Of a stretch of DNA of 47,431 nt, positions 7,444 through 15,173 are shown piece after piece. How positions within the stretch are numbered: the first letter of the stretch is position 1; each line of letters starts with the position of its first letter. Below the pieces are notes generated by a model. It saw only the letters and a list, made by a program, of their open reading frames with translations, did not search any database and was not told the DNA's origin. This DNA comes from SIG223 sp964442785. Its GTDB lineage: Bacteria; Bacillota_I; Bacilli_A; RFN20; DUOF01. The stretch spans positions 1 to 47,431 of the forward strand of contig CAYTZW010000006.1 in NCBI GenBank assembly GCA_964442785.1. The letters run 5' to 3'. The position numbers were made by a program, and so were the translations under genes.

Positions 7444-9345
7444 TTGTTAGAATATAAAAGTGTTTTTCGTATTAAAATTTTTAAAATCATTATTATTAGT
7501 GCCTTATCTATAATTTCCTTAAAATTAGCTTATTTACAATTATATAAAAGTAATCAATTAGCTACCAAAGCCTTAGAAAGTTGGCAAAGAAGTTTTCCTA
7601 TAGAAGCTTCCAGAGGAATTATTTATGATTGTAATGGAACTCCTTTAGTAGTTAATACACCTGTTATGTCGGTAGCGGTAATTCCTTTTCAAATAGAAGA
7701 TAAACAAACAACAGCGAAGTATTTGTCTTCTATTTTAGGAGCAGATTATGAAACTATATATAAAAAGATAACTAAAAAGGCCTCTATTGTTAGAATTTAT
7801 CCTGAAGGAAAACAAATATCTACTAGTCAAGCTAAAACAATTTCATCTTTAAATTTAAAAGGCGTTTATTTAGTTCAAGACAGTCAAAGATATTATCCTT
7901 ATTCTACTCTTTTATCGCATACTTTAGGATTTGTTGGTATTGATAATCAAGGTTTAGCAGGAATTGAAAATAAATATGAAATTTATTTAAAAGGTCAAAA
8001 TGGTAGTTTAAATTATATAATGGACGCTAAAGGTGGTTTGTTTGGCTCTTATGCAAGTGAAATTGTTTTTCCAAGTAGTGGAATGTCCTTACAATTAACA
8101 ATCGATTTAGGAATTCAAGAAATTGTCGAAAGAGAATTGTCGAATGCTTATTTAAAATATAATCCAGAGTCAATTTTAGCCCTTGCAATGAATCCTAAAA
8201 CTGGAGAAATAAAAGCAATCGCTTCATATCCAAATTATGACCCTAACAATTATCAAGATTATGATAGTTCTATTTATAATCAAAATCTACCTGTTTGGAA
8301 AAGTTTTGAACCAGGTTCTACTTTTAAAAGTATTATTTTTGCAGCGGGTTTAGAAGAAGGAAAGTTTAATATGTACAAGGATACATATTATGATTCAGGA
8401 ACCGTAAATGTTGAAGGATTTACGATAAAATCTTGGAAAAAAGGTGGACACGGGTTACAAACTTTCTTGGAAGTTTTACAAAATTCTTCTAATCCTGGAA
8501 TGGTGGAAATAAGCAATCGATTAGGAAATGATAAAATGTATGAATATATAACCAAATTTGGATTTGGAAGCAAAACAGGAATTGATATTGTCGGTGAAAC
8601 TACGGGAATTTTATTTGACAAAGAAAACTATGGAGCTTTAGAACAAGCAACTTCTTCTTTTGGACAAGGTATTTCAAGTTCTGCTATTCAACTTGTAAGA
8701 GCGTATGCAGCTTTGGTAAATGGTGGCTACTTATTAGAACCATATATTGTAAAATCTATCATTCATACAAGCACTAATGATATAATTTATCAAAGAAATA
8801 CTACTATTAAAGATAAAGTTATTAGTCAAGAAACTTCTTCTTTAATGAGAGATGCTTTAGAGCACGTAACGGCACTTGGAAGTGGGAGAAAAGCTTATAT
8901 AGAAGGGTACAGGATTGGATCGAAAACGGGAACTTCTCAAAAAGTGGTGGACGGAAAATACTCAGATACAGAATATATTTTATCAATGATTACCATTGCT
9001 CCTATAAATGACCCTGAGATAATTTTATATGTTGCTATGGATTCTCCTAAAAGTACTATTCAATATGGTGGTACTACCATTGGCCCGATAATGAATAAAA
9101 TGTTAAGTGATATTTTACCTTATATGAATATTAAAAAACAAAAAAATGAATTAACAAAAAATTATACTTGGCTAGATATAAAACAAGTAGAGATACCTTC
9201 TTTTATTGGAAAAGAAAAAAATAATGTTAAATCAAGTAGCTTAACTTTTACTTTTTTTGGAGAAGGAAATACGGTAGTAGACCAATTACCACAGGCTGGT
9301 AACTTTGTCGATGAAGGAAGTAATATTTTACTTGTTTTAGGGTAA
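7444..9345 (+). CDS. ftsI: Septal penicillin-binding protein (FtsI/PBP2B/SpoVD class) with one PASTA domain
   Basis: Class B PBP: a monofunctional D,D-transpeptidase that crosslinks septal peptidoglycan with FtsW. It has a membrane anchor (about 9-31), a dimerisation domain opening with ASRGIIYDCNG (about 56-66), and a transpeptidase domain. The three catalytic motifs are present: STFK with nucleophile Ser292, SSN (about 351-353), and KTG in GSKTGTSQ. A C-terminal PASTA domain (about 580-633) ends in NILLVLG. A TTG at 7444, five bases after AGGTGA, is preferred over GTG 7435 which lies inside that ribosome site. The single PASTA repeat matches SpoVD-like or PBP2x-like proteins, but with no sporulation genes in view the vegetative role fits best. 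Confidence 0.92.
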   Translation: MLEYKSVFRIKIFKIIIISALSIISLKLAYLQLYKSNQLATKALESWQRSFPIEASRGIIYDCNGTPLVVNTPVMSVAVIPFQIEDKQTTAKYLSSILGADYETIYKKITKKASIVRIYPEGKQISTSQAKTISSLNLKGVYLVQDSQRYYPYSTLLSHTLGFVGIDNQGLAGIENKYEIYLKGQNGSLNYIMDAKGGLFGSYASEIVFPSSGMSLQLTIDLGIQEIVERELSNAYLKYNPESILALAMNPKTGEIKAIASYPNYDPNNYQDYDSSIYNQNLPVWKSFEPGSTFKSIIFAAGLEEGKFNMYKDTYYDSGTVNVEGFTIKSWKKGGHGLQTFLEVLQNSSNPGMVEISNRLGNDKMYEYITKFGFGSKTGIDIVGETTGILFDKENYGALEQATSSFGQGISSSAIQLVRAYAALVNGGYLLEPYIVKSIIHTSTNDIIYQRNTTIKDKVISQETSSLMRDALEHVTALGSGRKAYIEGYRIGSKTGTSQKVVDGKYSDTEYILSMITIAPINDPEIILYVAMDSPKSTIQYGGTTIGPIMNKMLSDILPYMNIKKQKNELTKNYTWLDIKQVEIPSFIGKEKNNVKSSSLTFTFFGEGNTVVDQLPQAGNFVDEGSNILLVLG

Positions 9346-9363
9346 TAAAACAGGTTAAATGCC

Positions 9364-9409
9364 AAAAAATGTAAAAAACGCAATAAATTATCTATGAAAA
9401 AATGTAAAA
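9364..9409. repeat. Direct repeat pair (33-bp period) upstream of the second ATPase promoter
   Basis: The 13-mer AAAAAATGTAAAA occurs at 9364-9376 and 9397-9409, 33 bases apart. The second copy ends four bases before the -35. Layout and sequence style mirror the 32-bp repeats upstream of the paralogous ATPase near 4.1 kb. Confidence 0.8.
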
Positions 9410-9413
9410 TAAT

Positions 9414-9442
9414 TTGATTTTTATACATTGATACTTTATAAT
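9414..9442 (+). promoter_or_regulatory. Promoter of the second DUF4143 ATPase
   Basis: TTGATT (9414-9419) and TATAAT (9437-9442) are 17 bases apart. The -10 begins 28 bases before the ATG, as in copy 1, and the -35 hexamer is identical to copy 1. Confidence 0.8.
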
Positions 9443-9464
9443 AAGGTTGACAGGAGGATAATTT

Positions 9465-10763
9465 ATGGAACGTAAAATTTATCAAAACTTGTTAAAATGG
9501 AAAAATAGCGAATTAAGGAAGCCTTTAATATTACAAGGTGCAAGGCAAATAGGAAAAACTTATATTGTCAATTATTTTGCAGGAAAAGAATATACAAATT
9601 ATATTTATTGTAATTTTGAAAAAGAAAAAGGGTTAGAAGATTTTTTTAGTGATTTAAATCCTATAAATATTATTCGTAAATTGGAAAATTATAAAAGAAA
9701 AGAAATTTTACCAAGTAATACCTTAATTATCTTTGATGAGATTCAAGCTTGTCCTCAAGCGATTACTTCATTAAAATATTTTAACGAAGAAGCTAACGAA
9801 TATCATATTATCGCCCTTGGCTCTTTACTTGGTATTAGTGTTAATCGTGGTAATTTTTCATTTCCAGTTGGAAAAGTGCAATTTTTAACTATGTATCCAA
9901 TGGATTTTGAAGAATATTTACTTGCTAAAGGTGAAACATATTTAATAGAACAAATTAAAGAGTGTTACAAAGATAATAAGCCTTTAGCAATGCTTTTTCA
10001 CGAACGTGCGATAGATTATTATAAAGAATATTTATACATTGGTGGTATGCCTGAAGTGGTTGAAAATTATATTAAAAATAAAAATACTGAAATGGCAAGA
10101 ATATCTCAACTCAGTATTTTGGAATCTTATCAAAATGATATGGGTAAATACAATAAACAATCCGAAATTCCCAAAACAAAGATTATATATAAAAATATAA
10201 GTACACAACTTTCTAAAGAAAATAAAAAGTTTCAATATAAATATATCAAATCTGGTGGTCGAGCTTCTGAATTTGAAAGTGCAATAGAATGGTTATGTCT
10301 AGCGGGAGTAGCAAGTCAATTATACCGTATTGAGCAAATTACTTTACCTCTTAATGCTTACAAGTCATTAACGGATTTTAAATTTTATATGAATGATGTA
10401 GGACTTTGTTGTGCAAGTCAAGATATTCACTTTGAAGATATTTTAAGTGATAACATTTTACTTCAAAATTTTAAAGGTGGTTTAACGGAAAATTATGTTT
10501 TCAATCAACTCACATCAAGTGGATTTGATTTGTATTATTGGACAAGTGGGAACCAAGCAGAAATTGATTTTATTACAAGGATAGGAGAAGATATTATTCC
10601 TATTGAAGTTAAATCAGCAGACAACACTCGTTCAAGAAGTTTATCCGTTTATGAAAGTAGATATTCTCCTAAATATAAATATCGATTGTCATTAAAGAAT
10701 TTTGGCTTTGAAAATGGAATTAAATCAATACCATTATATGCCTTATTTTGTATTGAAAAATAG
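9465..10763 (+). CDS. AAA_14/DUF4143 ATPase with C-terminal PD-(D/E)XK-like region (copy 2)
   Basis: Paralogue of the 4233-5528 gene and same length class (432 aa). It has Walker A GARQIGKT (about 26-33), Walker B LIIFDEIQACP (about 86-96), IALGSLLGI, and a DUF4143 region with EYLYIGGMPEVVENYI (about 189-204). The C terminus GLTENYVFNQL, then QAEIDFI and IPIEVKSAD, keeps a more canonical PD-(D/E)XK-like D/ExK pair than copy 1. ATG follows AGGAGG at about eight bases. It interrupts the dcw cluster between ftsI and murE, where these genes are normally adjacent or joined by other cell wall genes. Function unknown; nuclease activity is unproven for this family. Confidence 0.88.
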   Translation: MERKIYQNLLKWKNSELRKPLILQGARQIGKTYIVNYFAGKEYTNYIYCNFEKEKGLEDFFSDLNPINIIRKLENYKRKEILPSNTLIIFDEIQACPQAITSLKYFNEEANEYHIIALGSLLGISVNRGNFSFPVGKVQFLTMYPMDFEEYLLAKGETYLIEQIKECYKDNKPLAMLFHERAIDYYKEYLYIGGMPEVVENYIKNKNTEMARISQLSILESYQNDMGKYNKQSEIPKTKIIYKNISTQLSKENKKFQYKYIKSGGRASEFESAIEWLCLAGVASQLYRIEQITLPLNAYKSLTDFKFYMNDVGLCCASQDIHFEDILSDNILLQNFKGGLTENYVFNQLTSSGFDLYYWTSGNQAEIDFITRIGEDIIPIEVKSADNTRSRSLSVYESRYSPKYKYRLSLKNFGFENGIKSIPLYALFCIEK

Positions 10764-10792
10764 TTTGTAATTTTAAACTTGTTATAAAAAAA

Positions 10793-10818
10793 CGCCTAAG
10801 AAATTTTTAGGTATTTTT
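10793..10818. terminator. Bidirectional terminator between the convergent ATPase and TauE/SafE genes
   Basis: CCTAA (10795-10799) pairs with TTAGG (10807-10811), extended by AAA/TTT in the loop side. A-rich sequence precedes and a T6 tract follows, so it can act in both directions. Confidence 0.65.
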
Positions 10819-10824
10819 TACTTA

Positions 10825-11598
10825 TTAAAGATAATTTACTAAAAGGATAACTACACTGGTTAAAATCATAACAATTCCGACAATTCTATTAAGAGTTTTA
10901 GCGTTAGCTTTGTTAGCAATAACTGCAGCAATTCTAGCCCATATTAAAGTGAAGATGACACAAAGAATAAGGCAAGTTACATCAGGAAAATCTCCCATTG
11001 CAAAATGGCTTACGCTACCTGTTAGGGCAGTAAATGTCATTATGAAGACACTTGTTCCAACGGCAATGTGCATTTCATAGCCAAGAAAACTTGTAAGAAT
11101 AAGTAGAAGCATCATTCCTCCACCTGCTCCAACCATTCCACATACAAGACCTATAGCAACCCCACCAATAATGGATTTGATTATCCTTTGTTTTTTACTT
11201 ACATTTTGCATTTCTTCTTTGGTAGTTTTAACAGGAACAATTATGAATTTTAGTCCTAAGAAGATAAGAGCAATTTGCATTACTCCACTCATTGTTTGCT
11301 CTGGTAAGAAAGTGGCAATATAACTTCCAATTATAGTTACAATAACAACAGTAAATAATAATACTAAACTATTTTTAATATCTAAATTTTTATTTTTTTT
11401 GAATGTCCACGCACTAACAGCACTAGCAAGTACATCACTGGCAAGTCCAATTCCTACCGCTTGATAGGCAGGTATGTCCAAAAATGTAATTAGCATTGGA
11501 CCGATTATAGCAGCAGCACTCATTCCTGCAAATCCTGTTCCAATTCCTGCACCAGCACCAGCTAAAAAACAAACTAAAATAGTAATTAATATTTTCAT
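10825..11598 (-). CDS. TauE/SafE (TSUP) family membrane permease
   Basis: A 257-aa membrane protein with about eight hydrophobic helices, of the family that exports or imports sulfite, organosulfonates or other small anions. Characteristic elements are the first half GAGAGIGTGFAGMSAAAIIGP (about 15-34) and the second-half repeat VGAGGGMMLLLILTSFLG (about 156-173), reflecting the duplicated TSUP fold. The start follows AAGGAG. It lies 21 bases downstream of a MarR regulator in the same direction, so the pair forms one leftward unit inside the dcw cluster. The substrate cannot be read from sequence. Confidence 0.9.
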   Translation of the reverse strand: MKILITILVCFLAGAGAGIGTGFAGMSAAAIIGPMLITFLDIPAYQAVGIGLASDVLASAVSAWTFKKNKNLDIKNSLVLLFTVVIVTIIGSYIATFLPEQTMSGVMQIALIFLGLKFIIVPVKTTKEEMQNVSKKQRIIKSIIGGVAIGLVCGMVGAGGGMMLLLILTSFLGYEMHIAVGTSVFIMTFTALTGSVSHFAMGDFPDVTCLILCVIFTLIWARIAAVIANKANAKTLNRIVGIVMILTSVVILLVNYL

Positions 11599-11619
11599 TT
11601 TTTTCTCCTTTTTTACTAG

Positions 11620-12036
11620 TTAAAATTTATTAGCATTTTCACAAATTCGTGAAAACATTTCTCTAAAAAGTTCAATTTCTTCTTTACTAAAACCTTCAAA
11701 AAGAAGTTGAGCAAATAATAATTGAGTTTTTTCTCCTTCTTTAATAAGATTATTAGCATTTTCTGTGATTTCTAAAATCAAACTTTTTTTATTTCCATTA
11801 GCGTAAGATTTTTTAATATAACCTTTTTTTTCTAATTCGTTTACTCCTACCGAAACGTGAGATTTAGTTAATTTTCTCATTCTAATGATATCAGAAGCTG
11901 TTTTGTACTGAGGGTTGTTGTGTAAAAACATTATAATATCATATTCCATTTGAGTTAAATCATATTTTTCACAGATAGGTTTTGTCATTTTTTCATAAAA
12001 TGAAGTTAATACTTTTTGTCTTTCCCAAAAAATCAT
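11620..12036 (-). CDS. MarR-family transcriptional regulator
   Basis: A 138-aa winged-helix regulator. The recognition region runs YDIIMFLHNN, then TASDIIRMRKLTKSHVSVGV (about 57-76), then NELEKKGYIKKSYANGNKKS (about 77-96) with the wing. C-terminal helices for dimerisation follow. It is probably autorepressed: a perfect inverted repeat lies between its -10 box and ATG. The gene precedes and is co-oriented with a TauE/SafE permease, so it most likely controls that transporter in response to a small ligand, which cannot be predicted. ATG follows AGGAGGC. Confidence 0.9.
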   Translation of the reverse strand: MIFWERQKVLTSFYEKMTKPICEKYDLTQMEYDIIMFLHNNPQYKTASDIIRMRKLTKSHVSVGVNELEKKGYIKKSYANGNKKSLILEITENANNLIKEGEKTQLLFAQLLFEGFSKEEIELFREMFSRICENANKF

Positions 12037-12051
12037 AATGCCTCCTAAATT

Positions 12052-12065
12052 GTTCTATTTAGAAC
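12052..12065 (-). promoter_or_regulatory. MarR-type operator (perfect inverted repeat)
   Basis: GTTCTA and TAGAAC flank a 2-bp centre, a perfect palindrome. It starts one base downstream of the -10 box, covering the predicted transcription start, which fits a repressor site for the adjacent MarR protein. Confidence 0.75.
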
Positions 12066-12066
12066 T

Positions 12067-12095
12067 ATTATAGTAATGAAAGTTTTCAATGTCAA
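12067..12095 (-). promoter_or_regulatory. Consensus sigma-A promoter of the marR-tauE unit
   Basis: On the minus strand, TTGACA (12095-12090) and TATAAT (12072-12067) are both perfect hexamers with 17-bp spacing. Such a strong promoter is expected to need repression, consistent with the overlapping palindrome. Confidence 0.9.
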
Positions 12096-12122
12096 TATTT
12101 GTTTTAATTTAAAAACATTATA

Positions 12123-12150
12123 AAAAGGCGATAATGATTTACCGCCTTTT
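12123..12150 (-). terminator. Terminator of the 100-aa unknown gene
   Basis: Eight-base perfect stem AAAAGGCG/CGCCTTTT with a 12-nt loop, followed on the minus strand by TTTTTAT. It lies 15 bases after the stop of the leftward gene. Confidence 0.75.
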
Positions 12151-12164
12151 ATGTTTAAAAAATG

Positions 12165-12467
12165 TTATTTTAAATCTAGTCTAGTATTCAAATCTTCTAA
12201 ATCAACAAAAATATTATTTGCTTCTTTACCAGATACTTCACTAACAAAATAATCTCCTAGGATATCCCTTTCTTTTTCTGGATATGGAAAATCTTTATCC
12301 ATTCCATTTTCATCAATCATATTTAATTCACAATCAACAGCAAATTTTAGTATTTCTTCTATCTTTTCTTGATTGATTTTAGAATTAATATTCAATTCCT
12401 TTAAAGCGTATTTTTCAACAAAAGAAAGAGAAGTATCACTTAATTTAAAAGTCTTGCATTTTTTCAT
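12165..12467 (-). CDS. Hypothetical acidic 100-aa protein
   Basis: I do not recognise this protein. It is small, soluble and acidic. A basic first ten residues (MKKCKTFKLS) is followed by a predicted helical stretch (about 15-50) and an acidic C-terminal half with DLEDLNTRLDLK at the end. No CxxC, signal peptide or membrane segment is seen. ATG is preceded by GGAGG. It is transcribed alone: a TATAAT on the minus strand (12506-12501) lies upstream and a terminator downstream. Its place inside the dcw interruption suggests accessory cargo. Confidence 0.7.
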   Translation of the reverse strand: MKKCKTFKLSDTSLSFVEKYALKELNINSKINQEKIEEILKFAVDCELNMIDENGMDKDFPYPEKERDILGDYFVSEVSGKEANNIFVDLEDLNTRLDLK

Positions 12468-12578
12468 TTTTTTCCTCCATATTATTTTTTAGATAACAAT
12501 ATTATACCTTCCATTTAATAAAATTTGTATAATTTTATATTTTTTTCATTTCTTCCCATAATATAAAAGGTGATTTAA

Positions 12579-12773
12579 TTGTATTATTCATATCATAATA
12601 ATATCAAAAAACATATTCACGAAGGTAAATTAATTAAGTATGAATATGTAGAAGAATATCATAACATTAAGCCAGCCTTGTTATTGTATTTTAGTAATGG
12701 AACGATTTATCCAATAAGGGAAACATCGTGGTATTTGTACTATCCATATTTGAATAAATTTAATAAAGAATAA
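12579..12773 (+). CDS. Hypothetical 64-aa aromatic-rich protein
   Basis: Unrecognised short gene with a TTG start five bases after AAAGGTGAT. The product is rich in Tyr, His and Asn, with SYHNNIKKHIHEGK at the N terminus and ETSWYLYYPYLNKF near the C terminus. It has no membrane helix and reads as a compact beta-strand protein. The good ribosome site and the protein-like composition support it being real, though no family is assigned. It lies about 60 bases upstream of murE on the same strand and could be co-transcribed with it. Confidence 0.55.
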   Translation: MYYSYHNNIKKHIHEGKLIKYEYVEEYHNIKPALLLYFSNGTIYPIRETSWYLYYPYLNKFNKE

Positions 12774-12831
12774 TGCTTATTTAGTCTAATAGTCCTTTTT
12801 ATTTCATATAATTGATTGATAGAGGTGAATT

Positions 12832-14217
12832 ATGAAATTAAAAGAATTATTAGAAGTTGTTAATTATCAAACTAAGAAAGATTTTAAGATTAAAAAAATA
12901 ACCTTAGATAGTCGTGAAGTAGAAGATGAATGTCTTTATATTTGCTTTAATTCTTTGTATTTAACAAAAGATTTATTGAAAAAAAACATTGTTGTTTTAA
13001 CAAATTTTAAATGTAGTAATAAGAAAATAATTTATCTTGAAAATTTAAAAAATGATTATGATAAATTAATTCATTATTTTTATAATAATATAAGTGAAAA
13101 AGTATCGATAATTGGAGTAACGGGAACTAATGGTAAAACAACAATAGCGTTTTCTTTATATAACCTTTTTAATAGTTTAGGTCATAAAAGTATGTATATT
13201 GGTACTTTGGGGGCTTTTTATGATAATGTTGAAGTTTTACTAAAAAACACTACTCCTTCTTTGACAAAAACGTTATCTCTTATCAAAGAAGCCAGTGAAA
13301 AAGGAATTGAATATGTTTTTATTGAAGTGAGTTCACACGCTCTTTCTCAAGATAGGGTTAAAGGAATTAAGTTTAAAGGAGCAATTTTTACTAATTTAAC
13401 TCAAGACCATTTAGATTATCATCAAACTATGGAAAATTATGCTCTTTGTAAGAAAAAACTTTTTGATAATTTAGGAGAAGATAGTTTTGCTATCATTAAT
13501 AAAGATGACAATTATCATAAAATGATGATAAAGGATTGTAAAGCAAGTATTTACTATTATGGTATTATTGAAAATCAGGTAACAAAACTAAAATATCATC
13601 ATCATATTTCCTTTGCTTTTGAAGGGGGAAAATTAACTTCTTCATTAATTGGAAAATTCAATGTCTATAATCTTTTAGCAGTTTATTATACCACCATTTG
13701 TTTACATCAAAAACAAAAAGATGTTTTGAAGAAAATATCATCATTGCCTAGTGTAAATGGAAGAATGGATTTAATTAAATATCATCATAATTATATAATC
13801 GTCGATTTTGCTCATACTCCAGATGCTTTTAGTAAAGTTTTGGAAGAAGCAAATCATTTAAAACATAAAAAATTGAAAGTAGTTTTTGGTTGTGGCGGTA
13901 ATCGAGATAAAGGAAAGCGTTCTTTAATGGGTAGTCTTGCTTCTTCTTATGCTGATGTAATTTATTTAACTAATGATAATGTAAGAGATGAAGATGAAAA
14001 AGAAATTGTTAAAGATATTGAAAAGGGAATTAAAGATTGTCAAGTAATAAGGGAATATGACCGTAAAAAAGCGATAGAATTAGCTTTGTCTAGTCTAAAA
14101 AAAGGTGAAGTTCTTTTAATATTAGGACGAGGACACGAAACTACTTTGACTATTGGAAATCAAAAAATACCTTTAAATGATAAGGATATCGTAAAAAAAT
14201 GGATAGAAAAACATTAG
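12832..14217 (+). CDS. murE: UDP-MurNAc-tripeptide synthetase MurE
   Basis: Cytoplasmic Mur ligase adding the third amino acid to UDP-MurNAc-L-Ala-D-Glu. The 461-aa protein has the Mur N-domain with ITLDSREV (about 23-30), the ATP loop GVTGTNGKTT (about 95-104), NTTPSL, the EVSSHAL motif, NLTQDHLDYH, and C-domain GCGGNRDKGKR. The specificity loop reads DNVR (382-385), where meso-DAP enzymes have DNPR and Lys enzymes such as S. aureus have DNPA. The retained Arg favours meso-DAP, but the Pro to Val change leaves this open. It is followed by mraY with a 19-base overlap. murF, often next to murE, is not in this cluster. Confidence 0.93.
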   Translation: MKLKELLEVVNYQTKKDFKIKKITLDSREVEDECLYICFNSLYLTKDLLKKNIVVLTNFKCSNKKIIYLENLKNDYDKLIHYFYNNISEKVSIIGVTGTNGKTTIAFSLYNLFNSLGHKSMYIGTLGAFYDNVEVLLKNTTPSLTKTLSLIKEASEKGIEYVFIEVSSHALSQDRVKGIKFKGAIFTNLTQDHLDYHQTMENYALCKKKLFDNLGEDSFAIINKDDNYHKMMIKDCKASIYYYGIIENQVTKLKYHHHISFAFEGGKLTSSLIGKFNVYNLLAVYYTTICLHQKQKDVLKKISSLPSVNGRMDLIKYHHNYIIVDFAHTPDAFSKVLEEANHLKHKKLKVVFGCGGNRDKGKRSLMGSLASSYADVIYLTNDNVRDEDEKEIVKDIEKGIKDCQVIREYDRKKAIELALSSLKKGEVLLILGRGHETTLTIGNQKIPLNDKDIVKKWIEKH

Positions 14218-15173
14218 AATTTTTATTTTTATTAGGGGCTTTATTATTTTCTTTTGTATTCGCAACTTTTTTGGTCAAAAAACAGATTAAAAGGAGTAAA
14301 GAAGGACAACAAGAAAGAGATTATTTAGAAAATCATATTTTAAAAAGTGGAACTCCTACAATGGGTGGAATTTCTATCGTAGTGGCTACAATAAGCAGTT
14401 TTTTACTCTTTAACAAGTTTGTAATAGATAAAGAAATACTCACAATTTTAATTATCTATTTAGGATTTTTCCTTGTTGGTTTTCTTGATGATTTTGTTAA
14501 ATTAAAGTTTAAATCGTATCGTGGAATAAGTGGTAAACTACGACTTTTATTGGAAACATTAATTGTTGTTTGGAGTTTAGTAGTTCTTAGTAAAAATAGT
14601 TCCCTTACCGATTATTTATCTTTTGAAATTAACAATAAAGATTTTACCTTTGGAATTTTTACTATTCCTTTGATCATTTTTATCGTTTTAGGAAGTTCTA
14701 ATGCTTTTAACTTAACTGATGGCTTAGATGGTTTAGCATCTGGTCTACATATTATTGCCCTTCTTCCTTTTATGATGCTTTCTTTAATTTATAATCATTA
14801 TTCTTTATCTTTATTTTTGATGTGCCAAATTGGCTCTTTATTAGGCTTTTTATGTTTTAATATGCACCCTGCTAAGATTTTTATGGGAGATGTTGGTTCT
14901 TTACCTTTAGGAGCATTGTTAGGAATAAGTACCATTATTTTAAATAAACCTTTTATTCTTTTTTTAGCAGGAATGATTTTTGTTGTTGAAACAGTTTCCG
15001 TTATCATTCAAGTTATTTCTTTTCAAACTACGGGAAAAAGGGTATTTTTAATGACCCCTATTCATCATCATTTTGAGAAAAAAGGTTGGGCAGAATGGAA
15101 AGTAGTTATGGTCTTTTGGTTGGTAGGAATTATTTTTTCCCTTATCGCCATTGTAGCAGGTGTTTTAGTATGA
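14199..15173 (+). CDS. mraY: Phospho-MurNAc-pentapeptide transferase MraY
   Basis: Integral membrane enzyme that transfers phospho-MurNAc-pentapeptide to undecaprenyl phosphate, making lipid I. The 324-aa protein has about ten membrane helices, the loop SGTPTMGG (about 50-57), the metal-binding LVGFLDDFVK (about 91-100), NAFNLTDGLDGLASG (about 167-181), and the HHHFEKKGW loop (about 288-296). Length matches the family. Its start codon lies inside the end of murE (19-base overlap) and its stop overlaps murD by four bases, so the three are translationally coupled. Confidence 0.96.
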   Translation: MDRKTLEFLFLLGALLFSFVFATFLVKKQIKRSKEGQQERDYLENHILKSGTPTMGGISIVVATISSFLLFNKFVIDKEILTILIIYLGFFLVGFLDDFVKLKFKSYRGISGKLRLLLETLIVVWSLVVLSKNSSLTDYLSFEINNKDFTFGIFTIPLIIFIVLGSSNAFNLTDGLDGLASGLHIIALLPFMMLSLIYNHYSLSLFLMCQIGSLLGFLCFNMHPAKIFMGDVGSLPLGALLGISTIILNKPFILFLAGMIFVVETVSVIIQVISFQTTGKRVFLMTPIHHHFEKKGWAEWKVVMVFWLVGIIFSLIAIVAGVLV

